DNA of 31,962 nt, taken from positions 904,776 to 936,737 of the forward strand of contig NMRA01000117.1 in NCBI GenBank assembly GCA_002633005.1. Reading direction: 5' to 3'. The notes beneath the pieces were generated by a model. It ran no database searches. It was not told where the DNA came from and was given only the letters and a program-made list of their open reading frames with translations. The stretch is from Phoronis australis (taxonomy: Eukaryota > Phoronida > Phoronidae). Below, piece after piece: positions 20,437 through 31,045 of the stretch. How positions within the stretch are numbered: the stretch's first letter is position 1; each line of letters starts with the position of its first letter. The position numbers and the translations under genes are program-made.

Positions 20437-23203
20437 CCATTTTCACCAGTCCCTTTCACTGTGACAACAGCCACATCGATGTCTACTGACGACAGCGACA
20501 TCTTTTTGGCTACTTCATCTTGAACTGAAATCTTCAACTTTTGTATGTCTTCGTTAGATATTTGTCCCAAAACATTCATCGATGTCGATTTTTCGCTATT
20601 CGCTGCAGTCGTTACGCGCAATTGTGTCGGAAGATCTTGAGTTGTAGAACGGGTCAGTTCTGAAGTCATGCTCTTCACTGTTTGTGAAGTTGTCAGTCGT
20701 CTTCTTCCTTTGGTAGGTGACTGTGTTGGAGGAGTGGTAGATCGCCCAATACTTTCCGTGGAAGTCTCTACAGCTTTTAGAGACGTAGTAGGACTTCTCA
20801 TGGCTTTGGTGCTCAATTCTAAATTCAGTGACGTAGTGCCCAGACTTTCCACACCTCTCGTAGACGATTCGGGAACAGATGACGTAGTTACGGGAATTTC
20901 GGTATATTTTGTAGTCATGTGTACGTTTATGGAAGAGGCAATAGAGTTTCCTGAACGTTTCGTGGTCAATTCTACCGTTGGTAGTGACGTAGACGATTCG
21001 GGAACAGATGACGTAACTATGGGAATTTCGGTATATTTTGTAGTCATAGAGTGTCCCGTACGTTTCGTGATCAATTCTAATGTTGGTAGTTGTGTAATAG
21101 AGGTTTCTGTGTCTGTTGTGGAAAGCTGTACTCTTGGAGAAGTACTTCCGTATTCCACATTTTGCGTAGTCAGATCTACACTTGATGCAAGAGACGGGCT
21201 ACGTTCTGTAACTGTGGTCAGGTCTTTATTTGGTGGAGTAGTAGAACGTCTCCAACCTTTCGTGGTAAGGTGTATGTTTATTGAATCTGTGGGGCGTACT
21301 ATGTCTTTCGTGGTCAATTCTGCAGCAGTGCCAATTGGAGACGAAATAGAATGAAGCTCACAGGTTGCACCACTGAAACCTGCTGAACATTTACAAACAA
21401 AACTGTTCACTGCATCTTCACAAGTGCCATTATTCATGCATGGAACACTGACACAGTCATCAATATTGTGGTCACATCGCGTACCATTGAATCCTAACGG
21501 ACATTCACAATGATACCCGTCAACTAAATCAACACAAGTGCCATTATTACGACAAGATCCTTTTATACACTCATCGATGTCTGTTTCACAGTACTTTCCA
21601 GTGTAACCGGCAATACACTGGCACAGAAAACCATTAACAGCGTCGTAGCACGTAGCATTATTTTGACAAGGCAAAGATGAACATTCATCAATCTCATGTT
21701 CACACCGATTCCCCGTGTATCCAGGCTTACAGGTACAGCTATAGCCGTTTACTAAATCTTCACATGTGCTGTTGTGCTCACAGACGTTTGTTTCGCATTC
21801 ATCGATATTCACTTCACAACGCAGTCCACTGAATCCTGTCATACAGCGACAACTGTAACTGTTTATAAGATCATCACATGTGCCGTTGTTGTAGCATTCT
21901 ATAGAGTAGCACTCGTTAACTTCACTTTCGCAGTGAGAGCCATTGAAACCTGGGCTACAACTACAGTTATAATCATTTACTAGGTCTGTGCAGGATGCAT
22001 TGTTCTTGCATGGACTGGATGCACAATCGTCATTATTGGTTTCACAATTGTCTCCAATATACCCTGGCGCGCATTTGCACGTGTAGCCATTGGTTTCATC
22101 GCCACAAGTCCCGCCATTTAAACACGGTGTAGACGCACACTCGTTCACGTTGACCTTACAATCTGAACCCGTGAACCCAGGGACACATACGCAATGGTAA
22201 CCATTGACGGCATCTAGACATGTGCCATTGTTGGAACATGGGGAAGACTCGCATTCGTTGACGTCAATTTCACATCGCGCACCTTTGAACCCCATTGAGC
22301 AATTGCACCTAAATTGATTTAGTTCATTTATGCACGTGCCATTGTTCATACACGGAAAACTTTGACATTCGTTCACGTCAATATCACACAGGTTACCAGT
22401 GTAACCATCGGGACATCGACAGTGAAACGAGAAAATACCATCTTCACAGGTGGCATTGTTTTTACATGGTGTTGACAGACATTCATCAATGTTCTCTTCA
22501 CAGCGTGCACCTTTAAACCCCGGAAGGCATTGACATGTGTAATTATTGACTAAGTCTATACATGAGCCATTATTAAGGCAATGTGCTCCTTCACAGTCAT
22601 TCACGTCCGCTTCACATGATGAGCCAGTAAAACCTGGTAGACACTGGCAGGCGTAACCATTTAGCTGGTCTTGACAGGTTCCGTTATTTTTGCACGGCGA
22701 ACTTGCACATTCATCAATCTCGGTTTCGCACACTCCACCAGTATAACCACCTGGACACTTACAGTAATACGAGTTTATCCCATCTATACATGTAGCGTTA
22801 TTTTTGCAAATTGCGGATAAACAATCATCGATGTTCTCCTCACAGCGGTCACCGCTAAATCCCAACAAACATTGGCATGTAAACGTATTAACCAAGTCAG
22901 TACAAGACCCGTTGTTGAGACAAGGGCTTTTTTCGCACTCATTGACGTCAGTTTCACAATTCTCACCACTGTATCCCGGTATACAGTTACATTTGTATCC
23001 ATTTACAAGATCTTGACACGTTGCTCCATTTACGCATGGGTTGCTGGCACATTCATTAACGTTAATTTCACAATTCACTCCACCGTATCCGGGTATACAG
23101 TTACACTTGTATCCATTTACAAGATCTTGACACGTCGCACCATTTACACACGGGTTGCTGGTACACTCGTCTATGTTTATTTCACACTGGTTACCGGCGA
23201 AAC
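20437..23203 (-). CDS. gene B, giant exon: 16 EGF repeats plus Ser/Thr-rich stalk
   Basis: The acceptor cttgtacttttcag precedes 23203 and has the same phase as gene A, so it fits the DSL exon at 31160-31296. It encodes 16 calcium-binding-type EGF repeats, then from about residue 640 a stalk of about 250 residues rich in Ser, Thr and Pro (LTTK, TSSVPESST motifs; mucin-like), then NEDIQKLKISVQDEVAKKM, the start of the SEA-like region. Thirteen of 16 repeats have an N-x-(S/T) sequon right before C3, overlapping the O-fucose site. About 10 have the CxSxPC O-glucose motif. EGF1-6 match gene A closely; from EGF7 they differ. With the next two exons it makes a membrane-anchored DSL/EGF protein, a plausible Delta/Jagged-like Notch ligand of unusual length. 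The donor GG|GTAGGC at 20437 is chosen because it alone keeps the frame into the next exon. Confidence 0.85.
20859..21047 (-). repeat. 129-bp in-frame tandem repeat in the stalk
   Basis: A 60-base block at 20859-20919 recurs almost unchanged at 20988-21047, a shift of 129 bp or exactly 43 codons. It encodes MTTKYTEIP followed by TSSVPESST in both copies. The multiple-of-three period keeps the mucin-like stalk open while allowing length change. Confidence 0.75.
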
Positions 23204-24150
23204 CTGAAAAGTACAAGAGAGTTGTCAACAGGTCAAACTGAATTCCCATTGGTTGAATAAATAGACAGAGAGATATGAGGTCTGTGTCTTTTTAGTACAA
23301 GTTTAGTTCAGTTAAAGCGCTACCAAACCCCAATTTCGATCTAGGGCTCTTCCTGGTACGAAACTGGTTTCTAATTTTTCCTCACTCAGACTTTAAAAAT
23401 GGAAATTGCGGGATGATTACTTATTTCTGTGATTTAGTTAGCCAAGCTAGTTAGAAAAAACACACATGTTTAACGTGAATATGAAGTAGCTTGAAACGGT
23501 GGATAGAGTTTTGTGGCGCAGCAAATCACTGAGACGCGTCCAGAAAAAATCGTGGCATTGGGTGCGGCATAACACTGCATGATGCAGGATATGTAACCCC
23601 GGGAGGTACGACATTTAGTGCAGAAGTCGTGCATGGTTTTTTGTTTTCATATTTACAAATTATGTATGAATGCAACTGCGCCTTTTTAGCGTGCGTCATG
23701 CTAAAATGACATCACTGTTTAGTTCCTGTTACACATAAAATAGTTAGGAGCGTGCAAATACATTTTAAAGTACTAGTACACCCCCAGAGGTGGCTTTCGC
23801 AATACACCCTAGTTCTCAGACACTATTTGTACAGTGCTCGACTGTCCTCTAGTAAAGCCAGGAGTTGAACCCGGGTCTTCGAAATGTGAGCCCACGGAGC
23901 TCAAATCACTGAGTCACACTGTCTCTGTCACTTAAACTCGAAGTGATTTCCTGGCTTGAGAGAACACGAACTGAGAGTTCATCCGCGTGAGGCCATGACA
24001 GAGTTTAGTAGACAAAAAAACCTCGCTAAGGAAGCTAGTGTGATCACGTGCTTCGTTTATAATACATAGCGATATCTCGCGAAGTCTAATGCGAGTTCTT
24101 GCTTTTCTTCCAAACAACTAGGTCAACGGAACGCACTCCAGGCTCAGCAA
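23204..24150. repeat. intronic tandem duplicate, copy 1
   Basis: Sequence upstream of the gene B EGF exon aligns along its length with 25527-26610 (for example the stretch with gcgcctttttagcgtgcg at about 23681 against gcgcctttttagagtgcg at about 26136). Divergence is clearly greater than within the EGF exons. This shows that a block of exon plus about 0.95 kb of intron was duplicated in tandem. Confidence 0.8.
23851..23925 (-). repeat. tRNA-derived SINE head (copy 1)
   Basis: Minus strand: TGACTCAGTGATTTGAGC resembles a pol III A box, and GGGTTCAACTCC 30 bases on fits the B box GGTTCRANYCC. Flanking bases form only a poor acceptor stem, so it is a SINE or tRNA pseudogene, not a working tRNA. 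Confidence 0.55.
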
Positions 24151-24199
24151 GTCCAACGCAGAGCGTTGAAATGTGCTCACGACTACACCGCAAACAGTG

Positions 24200-24445
24200 T
24201 ACATCTAGGGGTATTTGTATCATAAATTTAATAAATATCCTGCAGAGAGTTTGGGAGGTACAGAGATAGACACAAAAGTGCCACTACGAGGCGCCACAGT
24301 AGTCCAGTTCGTACAAAAATCCTCATCAGCCGGCCTCCTCACAGTATAAACACAAACGCAAATTTTCAAAATCATTCTTAGTGTTTGGTTGATAAAAAAG
24401 CGGACGCCAAAAACAAATCAAAAAACAGTAAAAATGAACACTACA
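24200..24445. repeat. interspersed repeat unit 1
   Basis: Shares ordered blocks with 24640-24885: ctgcagag, gccact..gaggcgccacagtagt, cctc.tca..ag...ga, aattttca.aatc, acgccaaaaaca and acagtaaaaatg. A more degenerate relative lies between them (about 24545-24640). No coding capacity seen. Confidence 0.65.
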
Positions 24446-24639
24446 TGGCGCAACATATGTCGAATCCATCCGAAAACAGGAACGTGACATCGTTTCTTTA
24501 ATATAAAGCTATTTATCAAGTGACATATAAATCCGTAAGAGAACTTTGGAGAAACAGAAAATGGAAAAAAAAAATGAAATTGCCACAAGGGGGCACAGCG
24601 TTCTTCGGATCCGTCTGAAAGTCCTCATCTTCCATTGTC

Positions 24640-24885
24640 AACTTCACGTAAATACACTTGCTAAATTTAACAAAGATTCTGCAGAGGGCTTAGGAGATAC
24701 AGCCATGGGCGTGAAAAAAAACGCCACTTGGAGGCGCCACAGTAGTTGAAGTCGTCGGAAAATCACCAGTTTTCCTCTTCATAGTAGGGACATATATGCC
24801 AATTTTCACAATCCTCCTTCGAATGATTTGGTTTACAGAGGGGTGAACGCCAAAAACAGACACGAAAACAGTAAAAATGGCCACA
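24640..24885. repeat. interspersed repeat unit 2, abutting the truncated EGF exon
   Basis: Same blocks as unit 1 in the same order. Its right end, ...acagtaaaaatggcc, meets the point where the EGF exon copy loses similarity (about 24881-24886), so this element probably caused or marks the truncation. Confidence 0.65.
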
Positions 24886-25526
24886 GGACCCATTATTAAG
24901 GCAACGTACTCCTTCACAGTCATTCACGTCAACGTCACATGATGTGACAATAATACCTGGTAGACACTGGCAGGTGTAGCCATTTAGCTGGTCTTGACAG
25001 GTTCCGTTATTTTTGCACGGCGAACTTGCACATTCATCAATCTCGGTTTCGCACACTCCACCAGTATAACCACCTGGACACTTACAGTAACACGAGTTTA
25101 TCCCATCTATACATGTAGCGTTATTTTTGCAAATTGCGGATAAACAATCATCGATGTTCTCCTCACAGCGGTCTCCGCTAAATCCCAACAAACATTGGCA
25201 TGTAAACGTATTAACCAAGTCAGTACAAGACCCGTTGTTGAGACAAGGGCTTTTTTCACACTCATTGACGTCAGTTTCACAACTCTCACCACTGTATCCC
25301 GGTATACAGTTACATTTGTATCCATTTACAAGATCTTGACACGTTGCTCCATTTAGACACGGGTTGCTGGCACATTCATTAACGTTAATTTCACAATTCA
25401 CTCCACCGTATCCCGGTATACAGTTACACTTGTATCCGTTAACAACGTCCTGACACGTCGCACCATTTACACACGGGTTACTGGCACACTCGTCTATGTT
25501 TATTTTACACTGGTCACCGGTGAAAC
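24763..25526 (-). pseudogene. truncated third copy of the EGF exon (EGF1-6)
   Basis: It has the same acceptor (cttgtatttttcag before 25526) and phase as the complete EGF exons. EGF1-5 are intact and nearly identical to gene B, with a few changes (LPGIIVTSC in place of LPGFTGSSC; GINSCYC adds an odd cysteine). EGF6 is cut after CLNNGSC. The open frame then runs through repeat sequence for about 45 residues, giving a Cys-containing tail that ends EEENW-stop at 24763. There is no good donor. It lies inside the large intron between the gene B DSL exon and its full EGF exon. It is most likely a dead duplicate, but if used it would make a short secreted DSL-EGF protein. Confidence 0.75.
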
Positions 25527-25713
25527 CTGAAAAATACAAGAGAGTTGTCAACTGGTCAAACTGAATTCCCATTGGATGAACAAATAGACAGAAATATGAG
25601 GTCCTTGTCTTCGCAGTACACATTTTATTAAGTTAAAACGCTACCAAACCCAACTTTCGATCTAGAGCTCTAGCTGAAATGAAACTGGTCTCTATTTGTT
25701 CCCCCTCATTAAA

Positions 25714-25869
25714 CAGTGGCGGATTTAGAGGGGGGTCAAGGGGGCCATGCCCCCCTAAAATTCTCCTAGATTCCATTTGGGTGTTCGAGGATGCGAATGT
25801 CTGACGGGCAAAATCCTGGCTAATACTCTGCCCTGGCCCCCCTAACTCAAAATCCTGGATCCGCCCCTG
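25714..25869. mobile_element. 156-bp MITE with TTAAA target duplication
   Basis: Ends are CAGTGGCGGATTTAGAGG and, inverted, CAGGGGCGGATCCAGGA, with internal complementary G/C runs. TTAAA flanks both sides (25709-25713 and 25870-25874). The tandem paralogue near 23393 lacks it and shows the empty site ctttaaaaatgg. The CAGxGGCGGATccAG end is a common short DNA-transposon type in animals; a superfamily cannot be set from a 5-bp duplication alone. Confidence 0.85.
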
Positions 25870-26310
25870 TTAAAAGTGGAAATTGCGGGCTGATTACTTA
25901 TTTCTGTGATTTATTAGGCTAAACAACATAAAACGACTATGTGAATATGACAACTTGAAACGGTTAACTTGATAAATGAACGAGTTTTGTGGCACCGCTT
26001 CCAGAAAGAACCGTGAGGTGAGTGGCGTATAACACTGCATAACGCAGGTTTTGTAACCCTAGGAGGTACTACATTAGTGAAGAAGTAGTGCAGGTTTTTT
26101 GTTTTTGTATTTAAAAATTTTCTATGAATGCAACAGCGCCTTTTTAGAGTGCGTTATATCAAAACGACAGTGCGGTTTAGTTCCTGCTACACATTAGCAT
26201 AGTTAGGAACATGAAACTACATCTTAAAATACTAGTGCATCCCCGGAGATGGCCTCCTCGTTACATCCTGGTTCTCAGACACTTTTTGTGCAATGCCTGA
26301 TTGCCCTCCA

Positions 26311-26385
26311 GTCAAGCCAGGAGCTGAACCCGAGTCTTCGAAATTGGAGCCCACGGAGATCAAGTCACTGAGTCACACTTTCTCT
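26311..26385 (-). repeat. tRNA-derived SINE head (copy 2)
   Basis: Same element as 23851-23925 at the equivalent position in the second duplicate, with a changed B box (GGTTCAGCTCC). It was present before the duplication. Confidence 0.5.
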
Positions 26386-28635
26386 GTCACTTAGACTCGA
26401 ATTGATTTCCTGGCTTGCGAGCACATCAACTGTTTGTTCTTTAATGTTTGAGGCGAGGGTAAAGGTTCGTGCGCGCAAGAACCTCACTAAGGACTGTAGT
26501 GTGATCACGTGCTTTGTTTACAATACATGGTGATATTTCGCGGAAGTCTTACGAGTTCGTGCTTTTCTCCCAATAAACTAGGTCTACAGAGCACAATTAA
26601 GGCTAAAAAATTCTGTTTGTTATTCTTATTCCGCAACGAATTGCAATGCTGGCATTACCACACTTGACAAAATAAGTGGGGCGTGATTTATCAAACTTTA
26701 CTTGTTCAACTCAGCTCAGAAGTTTGTGGGCGACCGCACATTTCGATAACCTAATCAATTATACGCTACCTTCGAAAAAGAGGAGAGTTGAAGAAGAATG
26801 CCACCCAAAACAACAACATAGTTTGTATCAATTTAGATCGAGTAGTTCTACTGGATAACGGCAAGTACAACTCTTTTACCCAACACCTAACGGCAAACGG
26901 AGGTGTTGAAATTAACCCATGACGTCAGAGGTTCAAATGCAGTCTCTTCACTGAGCAGTTCACATCATGCTTACTGGTGTCAGCTTATCGCTGAATTCAT
27001 CGTTTTGCACCAATAAATCATCAAAAGTCGATGTAAAACCCTTACATATATAATGTGCACTTGATTATTTTGGGGAATTAGTCACGAAACTGAAAATCTA
27101 CTTATTAGCTCGTCGGGGCCGTGAAGTCAGGTTACCCTTTCAATGAACCGTCAGGGCAAAAGTTAAACAGTAACATAGATTCGAATTATGTATGTGAATA
27201 TCTAAATAAAGATTCCCCTAACATCTGACTATAGGATATAAAATCGAGTTTCTGTTTCACAACAGCTTTCTGTCAGCAAACACTGAACTAGCATGCGCTC
27301 ACACGGCCTGGGTGCCCTGTCAATTAGTTTATTGCATCTAAACCCGCAAACGCAGTGATTTACTCTTTGCTGGCTTCTCAAAACACTTGCACTCACGCAC
27401 ACTCCAAGGCATTTCAAATTTTATCTAATGAAACAGACTTTGGTTCAGTTTTCATAACCATTGGTTAGGTTGAGAATTATTCATTTTGAAACAGAACGAA
27501 CAATCCCGACTTAGACAAGTGCTCATCCGACAAGACTTCACAGGTCGATGGATAGGTTTCACAGGCTATCAGCTCGAACCTGAATACACTGATTAAGAAA
27601 TAATAGAGAGGTTCCGTGGATGTGCACAGACAACAGAACATATAGATAGTTCCGAAAACCATTGGAATGAGTTCTCATGGTGTCACTGAGCTAACTGCAC
27701 GATAATGGAAACGACTTCCACGAAATTCCCCAGGTGAAACGCCTTCTTGGAGAAGCACAGATATGTCTCACGGACCGATCCTAATTTCGCACCGCCTCTA
27801 AACAGGGGTGTGCTTAATACAACGTTTTTTAGAGGGCTGAGAAAAAGAACTGGCGAAAACATCCTACACCCAGAGGACCTAACAGAAGCCCCAGGAACGA
27901 GTCAGTCATCAAAACAGGTTATATAAAACGTGATGTTCTCATGGCTTAAATTAATTGTAATTGTTTGTGATTTCATGGCCAACTACAATTGTGATAATCA
28001 AAAACTGATTAACAACCGATCCGACGAAATGCAGGCTACTGACAGACACGGCGAAGTTTCACGGCCTCATACTTCGTATTAACGGCGTACTTTTCATTCT
28101 TCACTACCGCGAGCCACTTCTGAAGCATTATAGGCTCTCGATAAAATCTAAAAAATGATTTACCCGCTTTCCTCGCAGCTTAATAGTTCGTACAAGCGGG
28201 AACGATACACCACAGCATAGCGGCACTCACTTGCAGAAGAACCACTGACGTCGCTGCGTCGTTTCTCACCCTCCTCACAGGTTAACGCGACTCCTCTCGG
28301 CGATATAAGATCGGCCGTATACGAGGTGAAGCGGATATAGACCGATTAAGACGGTAAAGAAGACTGGCTAATTAAATCGGGTGGCATTCTCCTTTAAGTT
28401 CGCAACTTGGCCATTACATGAACCAGTGTCTTAAATTTTACGCCGTAGCCTTAATTGTAATGATGGAAAAGGCGAAAATAAAATTAGGCATGCATTGTTT
28501 TCGACACGTTCTGTTCTATTGTTCGAACTCCGGTTTTGTATCCCTTACTCTATACCATAGTATATTACGGTTTACATTTATTGACGACTGTCTCTGTCTA
28601 GTCTGCATTTGATGATTTCAGCATTAAATCTATAA

Positions 28636-28889
28636 GTTCGAGCCAGAACTCAAAATTTTGAGTTTTCACTAGAAACCCCGAGTTTATATTCGAAATCTCA
28701 AGTTTTACTCAAGTTTGTAGCTTGAACTTAAAAGTCACCAAGTGCAAACTTGGAGTAAACAATCGTCCACCTAAACTGTAATGTACTGTACCACAGAATA
28801 ATAGACCCATATCAAGAGTTCAAATAAAATAGAACGGGAAATTCTCAAAATACTTTCGAGTTAAATTTCGAGTACAAAGATTAGTCTCA
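28636..28889. mobile_element. diverged relic of the 403-bp TIR element
   Basis: The right part aligns with 3035-3130: agaataatagaccc..atc..gagttc, then ttcgagttaaatttcgagta, then caaagattagtctca. The left part has the same gaactcaaaattttgagttt style inverted motif. The terminal GGGCCC is lost. Confidence 0.65.
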
Positions 28890-29912
28890 TTTGTTTGCAT
28901 ACACCCCGCGTATGCGTAATCGTTTGCTTTGTTTGTGCGTCGGCTTTTCAGCATTATGGCAATTTTAAAACTATGGGAAGTTCAAAGATTCGTCTCGTTG
29001 CGTGAAAGCAATATTTGCTAAGAAGTCGATCTCGGAAAGACATCCAACAATTCACTTTGATATTTAAGAACGGTTTACTAATTAAAGAAAAGTGTGCAAG
29101 GTGCTTAAGTATGCATGCCGTGGTGTACCACGCCTTCACTGAATGAAGCGTTATGCTGTATGAATGTTTTGAGGAAACATATACCCCATGCTGGTTGCTT
29201 TGAAAATCAGTTGGTTTTTACTGTAGGCTATGTCCGAGGTTGATTAAACCCGCGATTACCCATTGTGAGCCGTCTGATAACTTTCACTTTCATGTGATTT
29301 TAATATAAAACTGCTGGTGAACTGACATTCCCGACAACCAACTCTGACCCGTCATAACGATTGGCTTCAAAAAAGTATCCGGACTTGCAATCGTCTGTTT
29401 TGTATCTAGTTACCAACGTCAGACCTACAATAATATTTCGTAAGTGTTTCATGGGGGGACTCATCTAAAACTTAGGTACTAGTGTTTCAACAAGCAGGTT
29501 TCAAAATTTTGAATTTTATTGTAATTTTGCTTATAGACCTAATTCATCCCGACAGGAGGCGCGTTCCAAAACGAGGCTCGCTACGATAGTTCTGTTAGCT
29601 TATCGGCATCAGTTGTATTTCGCTTTGCTCGAACGGCTAGAAAAAATACGGACACTCAACTGTCTGCTTTACAATCCCTAAGTACGTCGAGATTAGGAAG
29701 CGTTGGGTCGTTGTCATACGCCACGACGAAGGAAAAGATGTCCGTGTAAAATTTATAAATGTTTTCGAAAAGTTATATCATATTTTGTCGCATCTCGATA
29801 GTCAAGCGTCATAGAAGGAAACAAAGAATCTTCGGCCAGCCAGGCTGTGTTTTCATGACTACATGACGCATTTTTCACTCCTAAAAGGAAAAGGCCCTCA
29901 ATCCCTCGATTT

Positions 29913-29933
29913 TAGGGCCGACTATCGGCCCTA
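29913..29933. repeat. 9-bp-stem hairpin
   Basis: TAGGGCCGA-cta-TCGGCCCTA, perfect, with a 3-base loop. It is followed by no T run, so it is not a terminator-like signal. Confidence 0.5.
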
Positions 29934-30022
29934 TTCCCCTCTCAAAAATATTGAAAAATCACGCGAAATTCTCCCCACGAGGCCTAAGTATTCCTCCAGT
30001 GATTAAATATTTCTCTCTGAAG

Positions 30023-30059
30023 TTCAAATCACCTGTAACCACACAGGTGACAATTTGAA
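30023..30059. repeat. 14-bp imperfect hairpin
   Basis: TTCAAA pairs with TTTGAA and TCACCTGT with ACAGGTGA around the loop aaccac, with a three-base bulge on the right arm. The inner arms are E-box-like (CACCTG/CAGGTG). Confidence 0.5.
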
Positions 30060-31045
30060 AGAGCACAAAATGCTACTTTAAATTGAAACAGAGCCTACAA
30101 AAGCTTGCAACAGGGCTGGGGTGCTATTGATGGTGACCGGTAGGTAGATTTTTTCCCTCACTTGGCAAAAAAATACCCTTTCAAAAGGCACAGGCACCTT
30201 TCCCCTCCGATGAACGAGGCTCCTGGAGGAACATGATAACTATAATTACTCTGTCCAGTTAACTGAAATTGAGTTCTAAAACGAGGTTATGCTTTGGACG
30301 AACGACTCGAATTAGGTGTTTTAATTTTAAAATTCAACTTGGTCCAGATTGATATTTGAAACCTAACACATGAAATAGACGTAAGAATTATTAAAACTAA
30401 GAAAGCAGAATTGATGGTCAAAAATTTATATTTTCAGTTACGGACCTGGTTTTTATTTTAATAAAAATATATTTAATACCATCAATTATTCTTTCAGATC
30501 AATGACAAATCAACTGCTAATCCCAGTAGTCCCTACCTCACCAGGATCAGGTTATGCTTGATGTTAATATTCTTGATCAACAAAATAAACCAGATGTGAC
30601 TAACTGCACATGACAGCAAAATGCTATGAGCCGCCACCGTCTGTCGAATATATCTTCAACTCGTCAACAATACGACCGGATGACCTGGTTAATGTAGAAA
30701 GCATTTTTAACAATAATTTACAAGAAGAAATGTAACCCTGCATTCAGCATAATACCTAATCCGTAACACTACTATCGCCGCTATATACTTTGCATGTTTC
30801 GAAACTGTATTTTTCCGAAAAAATATACCCTTTCGTCAGACAACTCTTTGGTGAATCAACTTGTTCTCTAATGTATTTTTCTACGTCTCTGTGGTTAATT
30901 GTTGACACATTTTTAAGATTTAATATCCAGGTTGGACTCGAAAGACTGGCCATTTAACTGAACGCAATGTCAACTTCTGCTTTGTTTATCGCAATGAGCC
31001 TCGCTTTGGATTTTAATGTCCGCCGAGTGAATTAGGTTTATCTAT

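Larger units (their letters stand above)
25527..26610. repeat. intronic tandem duplicate, copy 2
   Basis: Counterpart of 23204-24150. It carries one extra insertion, the 156-bp element at 25714-25869. Similarity fades at about 26610. Confidence 0.8.
26611..31045. other. long intron-like stretch, no gene seen
   Basis: It lies between the duplicated blocks and the gene B DSL exon. No coding sequence is supported on either strand. It holds a TIR-element relic (28636-28889) and two hairpins (29913-29933, 30023-30059). The rest shows nothing I recognise. Confidence 0.5.

Noticed and set aside
20668-21354. 228-codon plus-strand open frame, Val/Ser-rich
   Set aside because: It is antisense to the Thr/Ser-rich stalk of gene B, whose codon pattern keeps the opposite strand open.
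23855-23925. Functional tRNA gene
   Set aside because: A and B boxes are present but the acceptor stem and cloverleaf are poor, and the sequence recurs in the duplicate; better read as a SINE head.
26676-26858. Small frame with a KKRR basic run
   Set aside because: Sixty codons with no homology or splice support; the basic cluster alone is not evidence for a gene.
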